In this document: in pieces, positions 1-5,284 of the stretch
Layout of the letters: every line of letters starts with the position of its first letter
How positions within the stretch are numbered: position 1 is the first letter of the stretch
DNA from: Puniceicoccales bacterium
GTDB taxonomy: Bacteria; Verrucomicrobiota; Verrucomicrobiia; Opitutales; JAIRKQ01
Length of the DNA stretch: 5,284 nt
Direction: 5' to 3'
Assembly (NCBI GenBank): GCA_031289835.1
Contig: JAITOW010000001.1
Span: 1-5,284, forward strand
Made by a program: the position numbers and the translations under genes
Notes under the pieces: generated by a model
The model's input: only the letters and a program-made list of their open reading frames with translations
Told to the model about the DNA's origin: nothing
The model's database searches: none

Positions 1-867
1 TTTTACGACGTTTTTGACGAAACTGGTGCCTATATCGGTAGTTTTTACGCCGATTGGTACCCGCGAAAGCCAAAAAGGGGTGGAGCTTGGGCCAATGGGC
101 TTTTCCAAGGGGGAAATGATTTGAATGGGCGTTGGCAAAATCCAGTTGGTACGATCTGCGGAAACTTGACGCCATCCACGGAATCTTCGCCATCCCTGCT
201 GACCCATGGCGAAGTTGAGACGATTTTTCACGAATTTGGCCACCTAATGCACCACATGTTTGGTAAAGTAAAGCACAAATCCCTAAATGGGATGAACGTT
301 GCCTGGGATTTTGTTGAGTTACCGTCGCAGATAATGGAGAATTTTTGCTGGGATCGCTCTAGTTTGGACTTGTTTGCGAAGCACTATCAAACCGGCGAAA
401 AAATCTCCGATGAGCTGTTTAACAGGATGCTCGCCGCGCGGAATCATATGTCTGGAATGGCCATGATGGGGCAACTGTGCTGTGCAAAGCTTGACCTCGA
501 GTTACATCATAACTACAAAGCGTACAAAGATTGTGACGTCGAAGAAAAATTGAGTGAAGTTTTGGAGCCGTATCGCGTACAGTTTGAGGAAAAAATCCCG
601 ACGATCACATTGCAATTTGGTCACATTTTTGGCGGTGGATATTCGGCTGGATACTATTCGTACAAATGGGCAGAAGTGCTTGATGCGGACGCGTTTACGC
701 GCTTTCATGATGGGGGAGTGTTAAGCGAGGAGATTGGCCACCAATTCCGGGCAAAAATACTGTCGCAGGGGGATAGCGTGGATGCGGATGAACTTTACCG
801 AAATTTTATGGGCCGCGACCCGAAGCTTGAGCCACTACTGATTCGCAGCGGGCTGTACGATGAATGA
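1..867 (+). CDS. prlC: M3-family zinc oligopeptidase, OpdA/PrlC-like (C-terminal part; 5' end outside window)
   Basis: The frame is open from base 1 and encodes 288 residues ending at TGA 865-867, so the start lies to the left; the TTG at 121 is internal coding sequence. The M3 metallopeptidase signature is complete. HEFGH at fragment residues 77-81 supplies two zinc-ligand histidines and the catalytic glutamate, and E106 in the segment WDFVELPSQ sits 25 residues after the second histidine, where thimet oligopeptidases have their third zinc ligand. Further on, H208 and tyrosines Y214, Y218 and Y221 in the stretch GHIFGGGYSAGYYSY match the substrate-binding and transition-state residues of the family. 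Family knowledge: these are cytoplasmic enzymes that cut short peptides, including products of ATP-dependent proteases and released signal peptides. The wording of the last motif and the roughly 210 residues after the zinc site fit oligopeptidase A better than thimet oligopeptidase; peptidyl-dipeptidase Dcp is the main alternative. The stop overlaps the start of cysS by eight bases. Confidence 0.93.
   Translation, partial: FYDVFDETGAYIGSFYADWYPRKPKRGGAWANGLFQGGNDLNGRWQNPVGTICGNLTPSTESSPSLLTHGEVETIFHEFGHLMHHMFGKVKHKSLNGMNVAWDFVELPSQIMENFCWDRSSLDLFAKHYQTGEKISDELFNRMLAARNHMSGMAMMGQLCCAKLDLELHHNYKAYKDCDVEEKLSEVLEPYRVQFEEKIPTITLQFGHIFGGGYSAGYYSYKWAEVLDADAFTRFHDGGVLSEEIGHQFRAKILSQGDSVDADELYRNFMGRDPKLEPLLIRSGLYDE
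860..867 (+). other. Peptidase stop / cysS start overlap
   Basis: The eight bases ATGAATGA contain the cysS ATG (860-862) and the peptidase TGA (865-867) in different frames. No strong Shine-Dalgarno sequence stands just upstream. This arrangement allows ribosomes finishing the peptidase to reinitiate on cysS, and it implies the two genes share a transcript. The geometry is visible in the sequence; coupling is inferred. Confidence 0.7.
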
Positions 868-2266
868 CCTCACCCTTTACAATACCCTAACAAAACGGAT
901 CGAACGGGTTGCCTCCTCCGGGGAACGTTTTACTGTATATTTTTGCGGACCAACGGTTTATAATCGTGCCCACGTCGGAAATTTTCGCACATATCTGATC
1001 GAAGATGTGTTGGTGCGCGTTTTAAAATTAGCTGGATATCGGCCATTCGTTGCGCGAAATATCACCGATGTGGATGACAAAACCATTCGCGATTCCCAAA
1101 AAGTTGGCATGACACTGTCGAAGTTTACGGAAAAATACACCGAGATTTTTCATGCGGATTGTGGCAAGTTGAATATTTTGCCTCCGGATGTCGAACCACG
1201 CGCAGCGGAGCACATCGGCGAGCAAATAGCCATGATTGAAACGTTGGTCGGGCACGGTTACGCCTACGAGTCTGAGGGTTCGGTGTATTTTCGCGTGAGT
1301 TCCTTTGAAAAATATGGCTGCCTGTCCAATGTTTCCGGGCGCGAATTGAAGACCCAGGCACTAGATAGCGCTGGTAAGCGGAACATGGCCGATGAGTACG
1401 ACCGGGAAGATGCTTCGGACTTTGTCCTGTGGAAAGCTCGAAAGCCCGGGGATGGCGAAAATTTTTGGAAAAGTCCGTGGGGAGAGGGCCGTCCGGGTTG
1501 GCATATCGAATGCAGCGCAATGGCGATGAAGTACCTGGGCGAGACTGTGGACCTCCATGCCGGCGGGGTCGATCTGTGTTTCCCGCACCACGAAAACGAA
1601 ATTGCACAGTCGGAGGCATGCACGGGCAAGCCGTTTGTGCGTCATTGGATGCACATCGCCCATCTAATGGTCGACGGTGCCAAGATGTCGAAAAGTTTGG
1701 GGAACATGTATACCCTGAGTGACATCGAAGAGGCCGGGTTTAGCCCGGATGCCCTGCGCTATTGCTTGATTTCTGGCCATTATCGCCAGCCGCTTAATTT
1801 TACGATGAATGGGCTACATGCTGCCGATAATGCGCTGAAAAAGCTTACCAAGTACGGTGAAATTTTGGCAGAATTTTCCGAAATCGATGTGCCATCTTGT
1901 CCGGTAACGTGGTCTTTTTTGGGCGACGCCTACGGGGCTTTGCTGAGCGACTTGAATATTCCACTTTGTCTTGGAAATTTGTTTAAAAAATTCGGTAATA
2001 TCGATGTTGGCGAATTGGGCCATGGCAAAAAGTCCACTTTGGCTGGGGAATTTTTTGCCCTGAAATATGCACTCGGGTTGCGTTTGGAACGGGAAAATGT
2101 TTCAATTCCGGGCGAAGTTCAAGCATTGGCCGATGCGCGGTGGGAGGCGAAAATGCAAAAAAATTATGCCCTGGCGGACGAACTGCGGCTGAAAATTGAA
2201 GCGTCAGGGTGGCTGGTAAACGATGCGCAGACGAGTTTTTCAGTTGAAAAAAGTGAAAATTTTTAG
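860..2266 (+). CDS. cysS: Cysteinyl-tRNA synthetase (CysRS)
   Basis: This is a full-length class I aminoacyl-tRNA synthetase of 468 residues (E. coli CysRS has 461). It activates cysteine with ATP and loads it onto tRNA-Cys in the cytoplasm. The N-terminal Rossmann fold carries the HIGH-type ATP-binding signature as HVGN at 38-41, and the second signature KMSKS is exact at 275-279. The zinc site that selects cysteine is intact: C29 (in YFCGPTVY), C218 (in WHIECSAM), H243 and E247 (in FPHHENE) correspond to E. coli C28, C209, H234 and E238. The C-terminal part (about 400-468) has the charged helical segment with KNYALADELR followed by a glycine-tryptophan turn, typical of the CysRS anticodon-binding end. 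The ATG at 860 keeps the usual short N-terminus before the first strand. Only a weak purine stretch (848-852) precedes it, so translation may depend on coupling to the overlapping peptidase gene. Confidence 0.98.
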   Translation: MNDLTLYNTLTKRIERVASSGERFTVYFCGPTVYNRAHVGNFRTYLIEDVLVRVLKLAGYRPFVARNITDVDDKTIRDSQKVGMTLSKFTEKYTEIFHADCGKLNILPPDVEPRAAEHIGEQIAMIETLVGHGYAYESEGSVYFRVSSFEKYGCLSNVSGRELKTQALDSAGKRNMADEYDREDASDFVLWKARKPGDGENFWKSPWGEGRPGWHIECSAMAMKYLGETVDLHAGGVDLCFPHHENEIAQSEACTGKPFVRHWMHIAHLMVDGAKMSKSLGNMYTLSDIEEAGFSPDALRYCLISGHYRQPLNFTMNGLHAADNALKKLTKYGEILAEFSEIDVPSCPVTWSFLGDAYGALLSDLNIPLCLGNLFKKFGNIDVGELGHGKKSTLAGEFFALKYALGLRLERENVSIPGEVQALADARWEAKMQKNYALADELRLKIEASGWLVNDAQTSFSVEKSENF

Positions 2267-3409
2267 ATGAACGACAGAAAAAATAGGACATTTAACGGAG
2301 AGCTCATGCAATGCGTCGGAATCCTCGAAATCTTGGAAAATGGCAAATTTGGCCAGCTCCTCGACCCGAAGTTGGGTGGTTATATCAACGCCAGCGACCC
2401 GTATGTTGGCCACGATTTGCTGAAAAAATTTGAGCTGAGGCGCGGGCAGCTGATCGATGTTCATGCCATGCCGAGGTCGAATTTTCCGAACCCAAAGGTT
2501 ATTTCCATCGATCGCATTGATGGTTTACCGGTCGAAAGGGTGCTTGCCCGTTCAAAGTTTTTTTCGATGGAGTCGACCATGCCACGCGAGCAACTGCGCC
2601 TCGAAAATGATGGCTGCACAATTAGTTCGCGGGTAGTTGATCTGTTTTGTCCCATTGCCAAGGGGCAACGTGGTTTGATCGTTGCTCCGCCAAGAACGGG
2701 GAAAACTTTGCTGTTGCACGAAATCGCCCGTGGGATTTCAGCAAACTATCCGGACATAAAAATCATCGTTGCCCTCATCGACGAGAGGCCGGAGGAGGTG
2801 ACAGATTTTAAGCGCTCCGTTGACGCTGAGATCTTCGCATCTCCAAACGACCAGCCAATGCGCAATCACACTCGCATCGCCGAGCTAGCCTGTGAACGGG
2901 CAAAAAATCTCGTCGAGCTTGGCCATGACGTCGTTGTGTTGATCGATAGCATCACCCGCCTCGCGCGCGCGTACAACAATTTTAGCAGCGGAGGACGTAC
3001 GATGAGCGGCGGCGTGGATTCCCGGGCGCTTGAAAAACCTCGGCAATTATTCTCGTTAGCCCGCGATCTCGGTGGCCGCGGTAGTCTAACCGTACTCGCT
3101 TCGGCCCTCGTCGAAACGGGAAGCAAGATGGATGATCTGATTTTTCAGGAATTTAAGGGGACCGGCAATGCCGAAATTGTCCTGAACAAAAAGCTAGCGG
3201 AGCAGCGCATTTGGCCGGCAGTCGACCTCAAAGAATCGGGTGTGCGGCGGGAGGAAAATATTCTCGCTCCGAAGATTTTGCGCAGCGTTGAGTTTCTGCG
3301 GCGGGCATTTGGCAACATGCGCAGCGAAGAAGCGACGGAAAGCATTTTGCAGCGCATGAAGCAAACACGTACCAACGCCGAGTTTCTAGGCATGTTGAAG
3401 GGAATTTAG
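2267..3409 (+). CDS. rho: Transcription termination factor Rho, short form without N-terminal helix bundle
   Basis: Rho is a hexameric RNA-dependent ATPase that loads on nascent RNA and releases RNA polymerase. The frame gives 380 residues against 419 in E. coli. The motor is complete: Walker A APPRTGKT (140-147), catalytic glutamate E173 in DERPEE, Walker B ending at D227 in VVVLIDS, a Q-loop with R244 (E. coli K283), the R-loop TGSKM with K287 (E. coli K326), and arginine finger R327 (E. coli R366). Residues lining the bicyclomycin pocket (D172, R174, S228, K297) are kept, so sensitivity is expected. The OB-fold RNA-binding domain starts near residue 17, so almost nothing precedes it and the usual helix bundle is missing. 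Its RNP-like motif reads KFGQLLDP (27-34) where E. coli has FGFLRS, changing the positions of F64 and R66. The ATG directly follows the cysS stop and has no visible ribosome site; M14 at 2306, preceded by GGAGAG, is a strong alternative start giving 367 residues. Confidence 0.97.
   Translation: MNDRKNRTFNGELMQCVGILEILENGKFGQLLDPKLGGYINASDPYVGHDLLKKFELRRGQLIDVHAMPRSNFPNPKVISIDRIDGLPVERVLARSKFFSMESTMPREQLRLENDGCTISSRVVDLFCPIAKGQRGLIVAPPRTGKTLLLHEIARGISANYPDIKIIVALIDERPEEVTDFKRSVDAEIFASPNDQPMRNHTRIAELACERAKNLVELGHDVVVLIDSITRLARAYNNFSSGGRTMSGGVDSRALEKPRQLFSLARDLGGRGSLTVLASALVETGSKMDDLIFQEFKGTGNAEIVLNKKLAEQRIWPAVDLKESGVRREENILAPKILRSVEFLRRAFGNMRSEEATESILQRMKQTRTNAEFLGMLKGI
2297..2302 (+). promoter_or_regulatory. 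Shine-Dalgarno sequence inside the rho frame
   Basis: GGAGAG lies five bases (counted from GGAG) before an in-frame ATG at 2306, codon 14 of the longer rho frame. The ATG at 2267 has only an A/T-rich stretch before it. The conserved Rho fold begins about three residues after the internal ATG, so starting there would lose no known domain. This site may therefore decide the true rho start, or the two starts may both be used. Confidence 0.55.
3397..3403 (+). promoter_or_regulatory. Shine-Dalgarno sequence for cmk
   Basis: GAAGGGA lies within the last codons of rho and ends eight bases before the GTG at 3412. This good spacing supports GTG as the cmk start. The nearby ATG at 3410 is in another frame and is followed at once by TGA, so it cannot start the kinase. 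Confidence 0.65.
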
Positions 3410-3411
3410 AT

Positions 3412-4056
3412 GTGAAGTCGTTCACCATTGTCGCGATCGACGGTGCTGCCGCATCCGGAAAAACTACAACCACAAAAATATTAGCCGATAAATACGGATT
3501 CATGCGAGTTAGCACGGGGGAACATTACCGTGCGATCACGCACAAGCTGCTGGGCATGGGCGTGGATCCGGGTGACAAATCGGCGGTCGAGCGTGCCCTT
3601 GAAGGAACTAAAATTGGCAGCAAAATTGTCGGAAATCGCTGCGTAATTACCATTTCGGGCAACCAAGTGGAAGATAAGCTCTTGCGATCGACGGAGATAA
3701 ACGAGCACGTCACGCAGTTTGCCCACATTGCTCGCGTGCGCAAATTTCTGTTTGATTATCAGCGCAGTCAGGCATCCATTGCCCGCGAACACGGTTTTTT
3801 CGGACTAGCCATAGAGGGCCGTGACATGACAAGCGTGGTGTTTCCCGATGCTGATCTGCGATTTTTTCTCCATGCCGATATGGATAAGCGTGAACGGCGT
3901 CGAAATCACGGAATGGCGATGGATCCAATTGCTAAGCGTGATTTGGCGGATGAGTACGTCACCCTGTGGCAGGACGGCGTTATTCGCATAGACACAGGTT
4001 TCCACGACTTGCAAAGTGTCGTGAACATCATTTCAAAATACGTGGAAGAGCTTTAA
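3412..4056 (+). CDS. cmk: Cytidylate kinase, (d)CMP kinase, with shortened LID
   Basis: The 214-residue product is a P-loop nucleoside monophosphate kinase that transfers phosphate from ATP to CMP or dCMP, feeding CTP and dCTP pools and recycling CMP from RNA decay. Visible motifs are the P-loop GAAASGKT (11-18), STGEHYR (34-40, with Y39 and R40 matching E. coli Y40 and R41), R110, and GRDMTSVVFPDAD (136-148), with R137 and D138 matching R131 and D132 of E. coli Cmk. Together these separate it from adenylate and guanylate kinases. It is shorter than E. coli Cmk (227 residues), mainly because the LID between RERRR and KRD is about eleven residues shorter. In the following CMP-contact motif R176 and D180 are kept (E. 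coli R181, D185), but the position of R188 is V183. T35 and T101 replace E. coli S36 and S101, both conservative. It starts with GTG two bases after the rho stop and is probably in the same operon. Confidence 0.92.
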   Translation: MKSFTIVAIDGAAASGKTTTTKILADKYGFMRVSTGEHYRAITHKLLGMGVDPGDKSAVERALEGTKIGSKIVGNRCVITISGNQVEDKLLRSTEINEHVTQFAHIARVRKFLFDYQRSQASIAREHGFFGLAIEGRDMTSVVFPDADLRFFLHADMDKRERRRNHGMAMDPIAKRDLADEYVTLWQDGVIRIDTGFHDLQSVVNIISKYVEEL

Positions 4057-4066
4057 CTTCAAGCGC
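4057..4066. other. Ten-base convergent gap without recognisable intrinsic terminator
   Basis: Only ten bases separate the stop of cmk (forward) from the stop of the transporter gene (reverse). An eight-base palindrome AAGCGCTT (4061-4068) straddles the gap edge, but it is too short for a terminator stem with a loop and no T-run follows on either strand. Transcripts from both sides probably overlap at their 3' ends. Confidence 0.6.
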
Positions 4067-5284
4067 TTATCCGGCATTAGAATCTTCATTTCCCTTCGTC
4101 ATAAAAGCTGCCACGAAAAATCCGAGCAGGGTCAGCAATGGGAGCGATAGCAGGGCGGAACGGAACGAATTTATGTTGTAGGAAGCGCTGCTCGAATGCA
4201 TAAGCCAGCCAACAATCGGCTGAAATATTCCACCGAACAGCATGACGATCATATTAACCACCGCAATCGAACTGCCCTTTGCAAAGGGGGGATTTGCCTC
4301 CAGACTTGCCACAAAACACACCACCTGCGGACTGGATTTTATTCCACAAATGAACAACAATATACCCAGCAATATCGGTGATTTTATTGGGACAAGAAAT
4401 ATTATCCCTAAAATTAAACTTACCAATAGACAGCTCGCCATCAACAGCTTGCGTCGACACCCAATTCGATCGGCAACGCATCCGGCCAGCGGGCCGCCGA
4501 TGAGCCAGCCTAAGTACAGCATCCCAACCGTATGGGCAGCTTCCGCCTTTGTGACACCCGTAGCCAATCGCACGTACTGCACCCCCCAAAGGTCACCAAA
4601 GACCACGAGCGGAGTATACAGCGCGCATGCGACAAACCCGATGATCCAGGTTTGCCTATTTTTACACACGCACAGCAGTCCGGATAGAAAACTTTTGGCG
4701 CCAGAATCTTTGCTGTGACTCTCCATATTCTTCATATTTTTCCGCTCCCAGGCCGGTATCTCCGGAACAAAGAATATGAGCATGAGGGTGGATAATATGC
4801 CAACCAAAGCAATGTATACCCAGGATGATCGCCAGCCAACCGCATCCGTTAGCCGCGATAGTGGTGCTTGGCCAATTAGTGCGCCGAAAATCCCGATGGA
4901 GGTTGTGAGTCCGGATATTAGCGACAATTTTTTTGGATGAAACCACACGGCAGCAAGATACATCACTCCGATGAACCCGAATCCGGAGCCAATGCCCATA
5001 AGTATGCGGCTTGCCGTGAGCATTCCGAGATCCGCCGATGGCAGTGAAATAAACAGGCATCCCAAAACAACGAGCAATGACGCTGGAATTAAAACTTTTT
5101 TACCGCCGAAGCGATCGAACAACACCCCCGCAAGCAATTGAATCGGTGCATAAACAAGGTAATATGCACCAAGTGCACTCGCTATAACCACGGGCGAAGC
5201 TTGGAAAGCTAACTCCAATTCCTGCTCCATCACACTCGGCGCAACCCGAGCAAGATACTCGTACAAGTAGAATACTACGGCTGC
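4067..5284 (-). CDS. Major facilitator superfamily (MFS) transporter, substrate unknown (N-terminus outside window)
   Basis: The reverse frame is open to the right edge and gives 405 residues ending at TAA (4069-4067). The TTG at 5266 is not the start: the preceding codons continue as AAVVFY, and the first membrane helix is cut by the window edge. The rest has the MFS plan: about eleven further hydrophobic helices in two halves, around residues 32-56, 62-80, 87-112, 121-140, 154-173, then 211-234, 250-270, 278-298, 302-324, 336-361 and 375-395, with a charged cytoplasmic loop between (about 175-198). MFS motif A appears as GVLFDRFGGKK (53-63) after the second helix, and a related copy, GCVADRIGCRRK, follows helix 8. 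The opening EYLARVAPSVM and the helix 4-5 region resemble a family of unassigned inner-membrane MFS permeases common in proteobacteria, including intracellular ones. Nothing visible fixes the substrate or direction of transport. It is transcribed towards the cluster and so is a separate unit. Confidence 0.9.
   Translation of the reverse strand, partial: AAVVFYLYEYLARVAPSVMEQELELAFQASPVVIASALGAYYLVYAPIQLLAGVLFDRFGGKKVLIPASLLVVLGCLFISLPSADLGMLTASRILMGIGSGFGFIGVMYLAAVWFHPKKLSLISGLTTSIGIFGALIGQAPLSRLTDAVGWRSSWVYIALVGILSTLMLIFFVPEIPAWERKNMKNMESHSKDSGAKSFLSGLLCVCKNRQTWIIGFVACALYTPLVVFGDLWGVQYVRLATGVTKAEAAHTVGMLYLGWLIGGPLAGCVADRIGCRRKLLMASCLLVSLILGIIFLVPIKSPILLGILLFICGIKSSPQVVCFVASLEANPPFAKGSSIAVVNMIVMLFGGIFQPIVGWLMHSSSASYNINSFRSALLSLPLLTLLGFFVAAFMTKGNEDSNAG

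Noticed and set aside
121..867. A 248-residue peptidase starting at TTG 121
   Set aside because: The same frame continues upstream to base 1 with coding sequence typical of the family, so the gene is cut by the window edge and does not start there.
1125..1663. Overlapping reverse-strand open frames of 100 to 164 codons inside cysS
   Set aside because: They are antisense to a strongly conserved synthetase, are rich in R, P and S as expected from shadow frames, and match no family I recognise.
2640..2720. K-to-R change in the Rho P-loop (APPRTGKT, E. coli APPKAGKT) as a catalytic defect
   Set aside because: The invariant GKT is intact, and as I recall R at this position is common in functional Rho proteins of several phyla, so it is better read as a lineage marker.
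4003..4023. Inverted repeat CACGAC / GTCGTG with a nine-base spacer near the end of cmk, a possible terminator
   Set aside because: It lies in coding sequence, has a short stem and is not followed by a T-run on either strand.
4061..4068. Palindrome AAGCGCTT at the convergent junction as a protein-binding site
   Set aside because: An eight-base palindrome is expected by chance; there is no second copy nearby and no promoter for it to control.
4242..4718. Forward open frame of 158 codons across the transporter gene
   Set aside because: It lies opposite the clear MFS frame, has low-complexity T/N/P/H-rich composition and no recognisable domain.
4067..5266. A 399-residue transporter starting at TTG 5266
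   Set aside because: The frame stays open to the right edge, and its extra codons extend the first membrane helix, so the real start is outside.

Overview
The window is a densely packed stretch of bacterial chromosome. A forward-strand cluster of four genes occupies 1-4056: a zinc oligopeptidase (its C-terminal part only), cysteinyl-tRNA synthetase, transcription terminator Rho and a cytidylate kinase. One reverse-strand gene for a major facilitator transporter runs from the right edge to 4067 and converges on the cluster. All five products are recognisable from motifs. I see no tRNA, rRNA, insertion sequence, CRISPR array or other mobile-element trace, and no gene-free stretch longer than about 40 bases.

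The source is a bacterium of roughly balanced base composition (judged by eye). The CysRS spelling (HVGN signature followed by FRTY, and the segment around WGEGRPGW) and the Rho P-loop spelled APPRTGKT remind me of Verrucomicrobiota and related PVC-group sequences. This is recall without a database search and is only a tentative placement.

Layout: peptidase (1-867, left end missing) overlaps cysS (860-2266) by eight bases. The rho frame (2267-3409) opens on the base after the cysS stop, although a better ribosome site supports a start 39 bases further in. cmk (3412-4056) begins with GTG two bases after the rho stop. The spacing makes a single co-transcribed, partly translation-coupled operon likely, with its promoter left of the window. 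After a ten-base gap comes the stop of the reverse-strand transporter (4067-5284), whose start lies beyond the right edge.

The genes are mostly housekeeping: peptide degradation, tRNA charging, transcription termination and pyrimidine nucleotide phosphorylation. I find no sign of a new multi-gene system. The most interesting points are within known proteins. Rho lacks the N-terminal helix-bundle domain and has substitutions in the primary RNA-binding motif while its ATPase motor is intact. The cytidylate kinase has a LID about eleven residues shorter than E. coli Cmk and lacks one of the conserved CMP-contacting arginines.
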